Source: Echinarachnius parma (taxonomy: Eukaryota; Echinodermata; Echinoidea; Clypeasteroida; Echinarachniidae). From it: 64,000 nucleotides of DNA. The notes under the pieces are model-generated. The model had not been told where the DNA came from. It saw only the letters and a list, made by a program, of their open reading frames with translations, and ran no database searches. A program made the position numbers and the translations under genes. This document shows, one piece after another, positions 11,160-24,007 of this stretch (positions within the stretch are counted from its first letter, which is position 1; each line of letters begins with the position of its first letter). The DNA is taken from positions 1 through 64,000 of the forward strand of contig JBAMJV010000848.1 in NCBI GenBank assembly GCA_037951105.1, given 5' to 3'.

Positions 11160-14100
11160 CTTTAAAGGATTGAACGGAGAAAAAAACACACAAATAACAT
11201 GAATAAAACTTTAAATTCAATGGAGATGGTTTCTTTAGGAAATAAAAGGACAATGGTTTGTTTATATGAACTGATTGAAGTCTACAAAAATATCAACATA
11301 TTGAAACACATTGCAGGTGCTTTCCTTAAAGGACTTTATAGATAAAGAATATTTATAAGATTTTGATTAAGACTTTTGTCCTAATTAATTAGTTCTAAAT
11401 TGTTCATAGATAGACGGAATAAATGTATCGTCTCATGTCCTACCTCTGTCACACAGAGGTCCCATCCACCCATCTTCGCAGGCACAACTGTAGGCAGCAG
11501 ACAGATCGTCCTTCTGGCAGAAGCCATGGGTGCAGGGGTTCTCACGGCAGGGGTCGGGCATGTCGTAGGCTGCACAGCCCTGCTTCACTCCCATCATGGC
11601 CCGTGTAGAGTCCAGCGTGCGCGGCTGATGGTTGACGAAGAATGCCCGGATGCAACCTGTTCATTGGGAGAAAGATTAAGATTCAAAGTTTGATATCTGA
11701 TGCCACAACAACTTTATAGAGACAATAAAATATTTGCCAGAAGGTTTGACAAAGAATGCCTGACAAAACCTGGGATTAAAATAATTCAGATTTCTGACTA
11801 ATAATACCTACACATTTAGGTAGTATGAACTTTTGGAATTACACATGATTGTATGAAAAACAAATTAGTGTCACAGATAATACTTATTCATAACAATTAG
11901 ATACATATTATAATTTGTTTAAAGTTAAACCCAAATCAAATTGTGGGTTAGATATAAACATTCCATTGCAACTTCCCCTGAAGCTTTTCCTATATAGACT
12001 GTATTAACAAACGGCTACTCACCCTTGAAGCTTGTCCTGTTGCGTAGGTGCCACTGGTTGACTGCCATGTTCTGCTGGCTGACCGGCAGGCCACCGATGT
12101 ACATGGGTGCGTCCACCTCCAGATACTCATTCTCCCCTGCATTGGTCTTGGTCTGCCAGGGCCCGCCGTCGATGGACATGGACACGTTGCGCTTGTAGAG
12201 CACCAGCTGCAGGGTGTGGAACTCCCCGTTGTTCAGCTTCTTCTGGTTGAACATGGTTGCCGCGGGGAAGTTGCCCACGTCGTAGCTGATGCGGATGCGT
12301 CCGCGGAACAGCTCGGCCGCGATGTGGTTGATGTTGCCGTGGTAGAGCAGCACGCCGTTCTCCGCCGTGGTGGCGAAGACGAGCGTGAAGTTGACGATCT
12401 GGCGAGGGTTGTTTGGTTGGTCGTACTGCACGTAGGCCTCATCGCCCATCCCCTGGAAGCTCATGCTGGTGGGCGTCTCGCACTGGTTGCCGTAGTAACC
12501 GGGCAGGCAGTGGCACTCCTCCAGGTTGGTCACGTTGTTCTCGTAGCACTTGCCGTTGTGCTGGCACTCCAGGGTGCAGGACGCGTCGCTGATCGGGATG
12601 TTGTTGAGTATCTCGCAGTACTGGCCCATGTAGTCATTGTCGCACACGCACACGAACTGGTTGCGGTCCTGCTCGCACACGCCTCCGTTTTGACATGGGC
12701 GCGTCCGGCAATCTTCGTAGCCCTCTGAGCAGTTCACCCCACGGTAGCCAGGGGGGCACTCACACCTTTACAGCCAGAGAGGACAAAATAAAAAGTGATC
12801 ATTTTTTGTTATAATGTCTATCTCATGCCTCTTCACTGTGATATGGAGACCTATATACTAAGTGTGTGATTATAGGAGAAAATGACTTATCCTCTCTGTG
12901 CTCTTAACATTGATATCTCCATTCAATGGTTAGCTTTACGTGTCGACTGACACAAATGTTGCATTGTAAATCTTGCTAGTATCACTACTATAATTCTACT
13001 CTGCCGACCACTGTTCAGGTGGTTACTAAAAGCCATATTTGTTACATCCACATTGCCTCATTGTCTTCAATAACCTGGTGGGCCTTGTATTAATTCTATT
13101 GGGATTGTAAAATTCAGTTGGAAACAGGCTAACAGTGATAAATGTTTAAAAATCAACATCACATATTTCTAGCACTGACCAGGCAGCACACATCGTAATA
13201 ATAAGGCAAAGGTTATTTCACATACTAGAAAGGAAAGAGAGTCTATAAAGGGCCTGATGTTTTGACCCTTACATAATCATCTTCAGAGGCAAACGTACTA
13301 ACAAAATGAAGGTGGAAAGAAAAGAGTTTCAACTGACCTGTAAGAGTGGCCGAGATCAAAGCACACTCCTCCGTTCTGGCAGGGATCCACATGGGGGTGA
13401 CACAGATCAATGTCCACCTCGCAGTAGTCACCTGAAATATAAGCAGAATATCAACGGATTGTTTAATAAATAGCAATGATCTACATAAATAAAGATCAAG
13501 TATTAACTTTCTGTAAGACAAATAGCATTTATTGATATCATGCGCTATACTATGTGATATACTAGTTTTGGCTTTCCTCCTTGAATGCACCCTATGAGAG
13601 TTTGATGCCAAACCTGGCATGTGTCTTTCAGCAAAACACTTTCTCCATGACCACCATCACCGTCACTATTGTCATCATTATCACTATCATCATCATTTTC
13701 TTCTTCCTCCTCCTCCTCATCATTATCAACATTACCATCATCATCATCATCTTCATCTTCATCTTTATCGTTGTCGTTATCGTCATCATCATCAACTTCA
13801 TCATCATGATCATCATTAACATCATAATATTCCTCCTTATCACCACCATCCTCTTCCTCCTACTCCTAGTCATCATCACCATCCTCATCATCATCAAATT
13901 AAAGTACCTTTATATCCCTGTGAGCATCTGCAGGTGTAGTTGTTGATTCCATCCACGCACGTTCCATTGTTGAGGCAGAGGTGTGTCTTGCAGTCATCAA
14001 CATTGATCTCACACAGCTCTCCAGAAAAGCCAGTAGAACAGTCACACCTGCACAACATAATAGAGTAAATATGTATTTGTTATAATGAAAATGTCTCTGC

Positions 14101-17100
14101 AAGAAAAGCCTTGATATTAATGATTCCAACCACAACGTTGAGGGATGAAACTCTTTACAGAGAGAAAAACTTTGCAAAACAAAACACTTAGCATTGTGTG
14201 TGCTTAACAGGCGACTGGTTTGAATACTCCCTAGGGAGTGGAAAATGTGCAATTATTATCATTATTATTATTCACCCACCTGAATCCTCCAGCCAGGTTC
14301 TCGCAGACGCCCCCGTTCAAGCAGGGTCGCTGGTCACACTCGTTGACCTCCGCCTCGCAGTTCTGACCCTTGAAGCCCTCCGGACACTCGCAGCGGTAGC
14401 GCTCGATGGGGTCCCCGGCACACACGCCTTCATTCTGGCATGGAGCGGACAGGCAAGGGTCGCACTTGGCTCTCACAGAGATGTCTGGCTCCTCTGCAAA
14501 ATGGGAAAAATATTGAAATTATGTTTTTATTTTATTTTTTTTCACTGATCTTCATAAAGAACCAAAGAATCACGAAACAATTGACCCAAAGAGAATGGGG
14601 AACAAGCTATATCTCCCTGAAGGCAGCTGCCAGTATGTAGCAGTGTGCCAGGCAATTTTTAAAGGATCCGTGAATGAATGGCTTTTGCATGGTTGAGATA
14701 TAATGAGGCATGGGAACATGTGATAATTTTACCATTTTCCCTGACTTTCAAGGCCTGAAGAGGAAAAAAAAAAAAAAAAAAAAAATCATCATCAAATTCC
14801 ATGACTTTCCAGGTTTTCCAAGCCCTGTGTGAAACCCTGTATTGTATTCTCACCTGTGCAGAGGAACTTCTTGGAGGGAGCAGTCAGGAGCAGTTTCCCT
14901 CGCAGGATGTATGGATCGGCGCAGCTAGCGATGCCGGGCTCCTTGTAGCCAACGTGCACCCATTCAGCCAGCCAGCGCATGTGACAGTCACAGTACAACG
15001 GATTGCCACCAAGAGCCCTAGTGCACAAGAAAGAAAAACACATATCTGTTTATATACATCCATACATTTAATACCAAAGATATTACAGCAATCTACATAA
15101 GGTTCCACCAAGACCCCTAATGTACACATAAACAAACTTGGTACATGTATAATTGATTTATTAATTCTGCCCTCATGAAATGGAGTGTGCTTGTTAATAT
15201 GGCAGCTTTTTCAAAATAAATCTGCATTAACGAACAGAATCTTCATGAATGTCTGCATCATCCTATAAGTACAAGTCCCTCCATTAAGGGAGGCATCAGA
15301 GTGTTGTTGCATTTCTTTGTATAATTGTGTCTGCATCATCCTATAAGTACAAGTCCCTCCATTAAGGGAGGCATCAGAGTGTTGTTGCATTTCTTTGTAT
15401 AATTGTGTCTGCATCATCCTATAAGTACAAGTCCCTCCATTAAGGCAGGCATCAGAGTGTTGTTGCATTTCTTTGCATAATTGTGTCTGTATCATCCTAT
15501 AAGTACAAGTCCCTCCATTAAGGGAGGCATCAGAGTGTTGTTGCATTTCTTTGCATAATTGTGTCTACATCATCCTATAAGTACAAGTCCCTCCATTAAG
15601 GCAGGCATCAAAGTCTTGTTGCATTCATATTTCTTTGCAAAATTGTGTGAACTGTGAGATTTGAGAACTCTTCTTAAGTATAATTTTGAAGAGGAAGTTT
15701 GCAGTATAATTTCCTCATCATTTTTCACTGCTTAATAGAAGACTCCAATTACATTTTCGTCATTATAAGTTGGTTATAATATGAAGAAACTTTTCAAAAT
15801 ATTCATACAATTTGGTGGCATTTGCACCAAAGTAATAATAGTCACTGCCTTCAACCCGACCCCATTATATACCTTTCAGTAAAGAGTGCTTGAAACTGTT
15901 TCACATTTGGCTCTATTCAAATCAAACATATTATAATAATTTACAACTATTATTTCTAATATGTTGCAAACTTGAAATTATTCTAGTTTAGAGAGATGTT
16001 TTATTCATGTTTAGCGTCAACATTTCCATAAAATAATCATAAAATATGGTGTGACACGATAACACTAAATGTCCACAAAGATAACAGTCGCACAGTTCAA
16101 AACTGTTCATTTTATGGTGCAAGGGAAGCGGATAGTGGTCTACACAAAGTCCCCCCCCCCCCCCCCAATTATGAAACCTAATTAACAGAATGTGTCCACA
16201 GGGAAGCCAAAAAAGCACATAACTTTTAATGATGGGAAGCAAGTTTGATTGGAGGGGAAATTCCCCACTCTGACCGAATGACCCTCATTAAATCATTTAT
16301 CTATTGACCACTGGAAAAAAGGTCACATTACTGTCTGTGAGAGAACAGACTATATTGTACATTACACATGTGTTTCAGGAACAGAAGAAACAAAAATCTC
16401 ACATGCTTTCTTCCTCAGGAAACTATCCAGTGTGAACATTTTCTCCAGAAGAAAACAAATTTCTATGATGACCATATATTTGTCTGCCCTACTAGAGGGA
16501 GATCTGTGGGTTTGTTTTTCAAATCGTAACATTACATTGTATGGAAGCATATGCTTATCTATCAACCACTACAGATGAAAAATATGAAGAGAGGATGTAA
16601 ATCCATCTAGCGAGATTAGAATAGGGATGATTTATGAGTCTTGAAACAATTAAAAGCCCTTTGGGGGTGTTAGACTAATAGGCCCACAAACCCAATGGGA
16701 TTTCTGCGGAGAAAGAGAGAGGGGAGAAAAAATATAGTTTTAGACTTGTTTGAATTGTTTAGGGTGAAGGCACTCTTTTGACCAGTGTTATGACTAACTT
16801 TATACGATCTATTCTGTCTGACAGATCTCTGATTGAACTTGACGCGAGTCCCAAAAGTATAAAAATGTGGTATTCATTTTAGAAAAACAAAAAATATCCT
16901 TCTTTTGAAGTAATCTGTGGCCGGGTTTGTGGCCAGCAGCTTTGACCACTGCTTAATGATAGGGATCGAGAGGGTCATTAATTAGCACACACCTCCCAAA
17001 CACATAAGCCCCCAATCAAAGAGGAAAACCAAAGCCTATAGACTTTCTAAAAAACATATTTGTGAAGCATTTCAAATAAAGGGAATATTTAACATACTTC

Positions 17101-20100
17101 AAAGCGATCAATATTTTACACTTAAGTTAAATGCTACATTCATCATATCCTATATATGAATGCCATGTACCATATACATGACACGCAACAGCCATTTAAA
17201 CCATAATTTGGGGGACTTTGTTCCAAACATTAAGCCCAAACAAGAAATTGCGTAATGAAACATACAATGTGCCACCAAATGTGGAAGAGAGAACTTGGAA
17301 GGTATAACACACAAGTAATGAGGGAACCAAATGAAGAAACGATTAAAGGAGAGAGAATGTGAACCAAACATATTCTAAGGGTCTTTATGGCTCAATAGTA
17401 CCCGCTCAAGCAATCTGGGGGTCTCAGGTTCGATTCCAAGCAAAGACAGATTTACTTTCCTCATTGGCATTTAATTAAATCAATTTTCTATAAATGAAAA
17501 AATAAACAATTGGACTATCCCGTGGGAACCCAATTTTCTGTGTTCATTTTTTCATATTTAAAATTAAATACATCTGGTCAGTTTCTCTCTATTTGAATTT
17601 TGAACAATAAATTAATTTCTGTCAGTCTCCTGGGCTTGAATTTATTTCAACAGATAGAGCTACCAGGGAGCTCCGTGGACCTACTTTTTGTGGGTATATA
17701 GAAAGGACTACTGTGGAGGTCATGTACAGACTAAGCTGTATGACGACACAGATGAGAGCTAAATGTCTCTAGAGACCTATTAGTAAGAGACTTCATCTAA
17801 GAATGGAAACAGCTGTCCACAATTATGGTAGGGTTCTATGTTTGGCCACATACGTTTAAGGTATTGAAGTGTACAGTGCCTTGTAAAAAGATGTGAATCC
17901 TACGATCTTGAAAATACTCGGGCTGGGGTCATTTATTTTAGAGAATTCATGTCAAAGCATAATCAATCCGTCCTCAACAGGTTAAATATAGACTCAGTCA
18001 TTCTGAAACATTATATATCTGATTGGGAGCACATCTTTACATTTTAAAATCTTTAAATCTTTAAACAAATTTTTAGCTACATCAGGAATTTGTATACAAG
18101 CAAAACAAAATGTAGGAAAAAAACGCAATTTATTTATTTCTGAAGAGTTTTGATTCTAATCAAATAAAGCAACAACATCACAAACATGGCATGTAACTGC
18201 CAAACATATTAAACTTAATATATTCTTCTTCCATTTTGGGGTACTTTTAATTCTCTCATGGCAGACAGATAATTAATTGTTCTCATCAAAAAACAGAATT
18301 AAACATCCTGCCACAGGACCCCATCCAGTGGTTAGAAATTGGCCATAATTGATTTATGACAAAACTGACAAGAAACCTTTAATTATAAATAATTTGTGTC
18401 CTTCTCCCCCCAGGGGGTGACTTCAACATTCAGCTCTCTGGTGCCAAAACCTGGGGCCGGTTGCACAAATCCGAATTAACCTGTTTGAGATGATTTGTAT
18501 TGTATGACGATTTTAATAATATGCATTCTCTATATATAGACCCCAGTCAGGAACATTCCTATAAATTAGTTCATAAAAGCAAGCATATAAGGGCAATTCC
18601 ACCATAACGGAATTACATTCAGAGACGTTTTTTGCTCATTATTTCATTCCCTGCGCAATATTCTCATGACTTAAGTAAATTTTGATACTTATATAAGTTG
18701 CACGGGTAACCAGGCTACAACATGATAGGGAAATGGTTTTATATCTTCCATGTGTTGTTGCACACTAGACCAATATGTGTGACCGTAACGGAATTACCGG
18801 AGAATGGAGTTTTTTTTTTGCTACAAGTTTGCGTTGAGTTTCTCTGAAATATAAGACACTTTGAAACTGATTTTATGTATTTTTTCTATCTTGATAATGT
18901 CAACTTCATTTTGGAACAAGTACGTGCATAAACAACACAATGATAAGTTCACAAATTCACTTTTTTGAAAAAAGACCACTGTAACGGAATTACACAAATT
19001 TGTAACGGAATTACATCTCTGAAAGTTACAAGGAAAACTCAATTATTTTGCACTCAACATTTCTTACATGCTAATGCAAACATCAAGGCTATCTAGCACT
19101 TGAATATAAACCATAATTTGACATATCTGTAAAGCAATTTTTGAACTTGTTATGTGTAAAATAAATGAAAATATGGCCAAAATACAAATAAGAGTGAAAT
19201 TTGAAAAAAATATTGCTAAAATCCAGCTTTATTTCGGTTTATTTTCAGCTTCATATTAGTAGGCAAGAAATTAAAAAGGATTGCATCAATTTAATGAAAG
19301 AAAAATCCTAGAAACTATGTCCACTAAAGTGTGTAACGGAATTACACAACTTGAGCAGTGGGATCAACTTTTCCACAAATCGGTACATGAACAACAACAA
19401 ATTCACATTTTAGCTTCAATACTTTTCAAAAATCAATAATTTGACAATAATAACCATATTTGAAGTAAAAAATAGCAACATTTTTTAATTTTTCCTTTAC
19501 TTCAAGAAAAATGGTTAAATTGTGAAAAACCCAAAGTAAAAAAAAAAAAAAAAGTACCCACATTATGTGACATGCTAAAGAACTGCACATCATCAATATC
19601 AAGAAACATTTAAACAATTTAAAATCACAAACAGGTCAAATAATTCAACTTTCAATGCTATAAAGCCTCGTAAACTTCCTGAATATTGGAAATCTGTGTG
19701 AATGGAAATGCAAATTGTGAATGGGCAATTCCACTGTTACAGAATGACATATAAGTGATTTTTAGCTCTGTTTTCTTAATCATATTTAAAATTCCTTTCA
19801 CTTCCACAGTTTTTACAACTTTAATAACTGGCAGGGGTACTAGAGGTACAAATCTATAACACTGTAGCGTCAGGAGACCAAAATACAATCATAACGGAAA
19901 GGGGTCTTTTAATATTCAACACTAACTTTGTAATGATTTTCTGCAAAAGCTACCACAAAAAATTCTTCATTGGTAATAAAAACTTATCATTTAAGTTACA
20001 AACTTGAATTTGGTACATCTTTTTTCCAGAAATGATCTATTTTAACCTCTGAAGACAAACGAATGTCACTGTAACGGAATTGCGCCTGTGAAATCCACCC

Positions 20101-23100
20101 AAGAAAATGGAATTTCTTGGTTACATTTTTCTGCGTACAGTCTATAGTAAAGAATTTGTATGCATTGTTAATTTGTATGCATTGTTAAACAATGTATGCA
20201 TTGTTAAACTCTTACATAAGGACCAGAACAAGTCCTGAATTTATGTGTGTGCGTAACAGAATTACAAACAAATCGAGATTTGTTATATAAACTCTTATTA
20301 TATTCTAAAATTATTCTTTTAAAAATTCATCCTAAAGTGATCTTAATTTACTCTCAAATCAATTTAGAATGCGTTTTCATTCATTTCATGAAATACATGT
20401 ACGGATATAAACATGTATGATCCAAATACAAAAAGTTGGCATCTATAAAATATAAAAATCGAATTGCAAAAAATGAAAGACACCTTTAGGAATTCCCATT
20501 TGAAAATGCAAATACTTTGTACATCTTCTTTGATCTGCATACAGAAGCACACTGAACACTCAATGAATTCTGACTTCATGATAATGAATAAAACATATCT
20601 TAGCCTGTATTATGTATAGTTTTGAATATCTTGAAGCCTATTCTGTATTTATGTTTGATTTTATATGCTTCAGTTTAATACAAATTTACATAATTAATGG
20701 TGAGTTATGAGCCCTTAACTGATCAATGATATTCAAATCTACATACAAAATTATTAATATTAAATCTCCTTGAAAGTTGAAGGTATGATTTATATCTTAA
20801 GTTAAAATACATCAATGTAAATTGATGTGAGAAAATATGTGTAGAACCAGTGTCATACTAATTACTGGATATTTTTTCATTTTTGTTATTGTTTTCATTT
20901 TTCCCTTTCTAAAGTACAAACATGAATCTGCTGCATCTTCATAATTTCAGTCAAGTGGGTCTTGCTGGAAACTAATTTAATGATAGAACATTATCATCTC
21001 TATTATGTTCATGGAGAAATTAGAGAAATTATCTATCGTGTATCAATTTAGTTAAATCACCATTGATGCAATATGAAGCATGTGAGGTAATGAGTCACAT
21101 AAAGTAACATTGTACAGTACATGTATGTATAATGACTTATTGTCTACATGGCTACAGTTCATGCTATTTAAAGGGTATTTCTACACTCAGAACAAGAAAA
21201 AATTTTATTTTCAGCAATATCATTCAATACCTTACAAACCATGTGCATGTAATTCCGTTACGTAACGGAATTACTAATACTGTTACGCCATTTTTGGAAA
21301 AAGTAGTGACATTATTTCAGAAAATTATGTTGGAAGTTCTTAGGACTATGGTGAAGGAAGAGAATTCACAATGACATGACTAAAGAACAAGTAATAAGAT
21401 ATTGAGAAAAACTTAAATCGTTTTATCGTAACGGAATTACGATCAAATGTGCATAGATTAAAAAAATTTCTCAAAAAAATATGCAATGAAGTTACTGCCC
21501 ATGCTTTACAATTTGTGATTGTTACAACATCGTATGGAAAATATGAGAAAATGAGCAGAAACAGTCATTGAATTAAAAGATTCACTTTATTTTCACAAAA
21601 TGAAGCTGATTTATGAATAAAAGGTCATAAATTTCTGTTCAATTCAAGCAGAAATATTTGAAAAACCAATCGAGCTATATACAAACGGTTTTCAGTTTCC
21701 TAAAATTCAAGTTTTCCTCTATTGATAACAGTTTGATTTAGGGAAGATTGCTCAACTTTGAGATGTGGTGTTTTTGCCATCTCTCATACGGAATTGCCCA
21801 TAAGTCTAAAACTATATGCCCTTGTCAAGGGATACTGGTAGACCATCTATTAATTCTATGGGAATGTCACAATTTATGATTTTATGTGTTAACGCAGCTT
21901 CAAACTGATCTGACCTCGCACAACTATTAGTTTTTTGTGCCGAATGGTCCCGCAGCCCCCACTTGGAAGACAAAATGGCTCAAACATTGGAGGAAATTGA
22001 TAGAGTCAGGGGGAAAATGAGTTGCGTCCTGTTCGGGCTACCGACTAGCTGGCTAGCATATAGCGGGGGTGGGGTATCATCAGGACCTATTTGATAGCAC
22101 GGATGATCAACATGGGTGCGTGGGCTTATTAACACTGTGACTCCCAAAATGCATTATTATGCATCCTGTAGAATGTCAATGAGATCTTCAAGATTGGGTA
22201 TTATAACCCATTGCTTATTACGGGAACCGGGTGGGCTGTGTACAAAGTCAATGGGGATTTCAGAATCTCGAAAGGAAACGGGTTAAGAGGACCAACATGC
22301 AGACATGGGTCAATTATTGATGTGAGTATAGTTTTGGCCTGCTGCAGTTCAGTTCCCATTTATACCAACTATGTATTAGGGCAGAATAACTGGACCTAAG
22401 AATGATATAATATCACATGTTTGTTAATGATGGGGACTACATAGAATGCATGCATGTTCCGCCAAAATCAAAATGACTTCTATGGGTTAAGTTAACATCC
22501 ATTTATGGATTTAAAGATGGAGTGGGTTGTACGGTGCAGGAAACCAAAAACGGGGGGAGAATTCAGAGAACCATGCAGTGGAGTTTGATGACTGAATGGT
22601 TAAAACGAGAGGAAACAACACAAATTGCATCCCAAACGTGAGCTTAAAGCCTACAGCTAGGACTATTAATAGTGCTCAGAACTTGGTTCGGTCAATTTGT
22701 TGTACAGGGAGATCGAGGGAGGGAGGAGTTTATCTATTTTACGATATGATGAATCAATGAAGAGGTCATCGAGATTTCACCGTCCTTTTGCAGCAGCAAC
22801 TAAAACGGTGATCACACAAACCAGATGTCTTTTAATTGACCTGATGATACAGGGAGAGCCAGCAAATGGCATTGCGGCAGAGTTCAACCAAGGAGGTATA
22901 CCTCCTTGGTTCAACATGAACAATTTCCCAGTAGGCAAAGTTAAATAATCTTGTTTAAAAACGGGTTTGCTAGGTAAAATTGGAGGCCATAAACAGCTAG
23001 AGGACACAAAACAATATATATTGTATAAAATAAGATTCTGCAGACTGGTTCTTGTGCATGGGAAGTGCTTCCTAGGGAGACAGTATCAGTGGTCTATATA

Positions 23101-23418
23101 GTTAGGTAGTCTTTATAATTATACAGATGGTCTATATAGTCAGGTAGTCTTTCTATACAGGTGGGCTGTATCTACAGGTGGTCGCTAGAGTAGATACTAC
23201 TGTACTTACAGGTGTGTCAATGATGTGAAGTCTCTGAACGTTCCCTCAGCGATGGCGGAGATGTTGTTGCCATGGAGCGACCTGGAAAGAGGAAAACAAA
23301 CAACAAATGTTATTAAACTGTCATCAAAATATACCGTAAAACTCCGTGTATAAGACACAATTTTTTTTCCGTCGGAAAAATTTCAAAGTGGGGGGTGCGT
23401 CTTATACACAGGTATAGC

Positions 23419-23452
<34 letters not shown>

Positions 23453-23953
23453 ATGTTGAATGTACATACACATGCATGGTTTAGGGCATGATAAGAGCTT
23501 GCTGTCAGTTGTAGCATTCAGCAAGATATACCTTTTTTTCACACAAAAAATATTGGTTACAGATGTAAAAATTGCAAGGTTATTGAGCAGTAATACTGCT
23601 GCTAATGAATATTCATACATTCGTGAGCAGCAGTACTAATTAAATATGCAATTTTCTAACCAGTGGTTATAAATTTTGCTCATAATTAAAAATAGTTGTT
23701 AGTAAATTTAGAAAATTATATTATATTTAGTGAGTATTGGTGCTCATGAATATTCATGAATATGAATATGAATATTTATGAGCACCAGTGTTACTGCTCA
23801 ATAAATGTGCAATTTGTGTACTAATCACTATTTTATGTGAGAAAATGATGTTGATGAATGCTACATTCAACATTAAGCTATTGGCATACCCTAGACCAGT
23901 GGTATAAGTATCCAACAGCACTTCAGGGTCTTTTTAAAAAAAATACAGGGTGT

Positions 23954-24007
<54 letters not shown>

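Noticed and set aside
10556..11173. 205-residue plus-strand open frame
   Set aside because: It overlaps the antisense of the slit knot exon and its 3' UTR; its composition follows from the minus-strand codons.
12048..12728. 226-residue plus-strand open frame opposite the laminin-G exon
   Set aside because: It is the antisense shadow of a GC-rich coding exon with strong EGF and LamG similarity on the minus strand.
13581..13946. Ile-rich, membrane-like open frame
   Set aside because: Generated by the ATC/TCC microsatellite.
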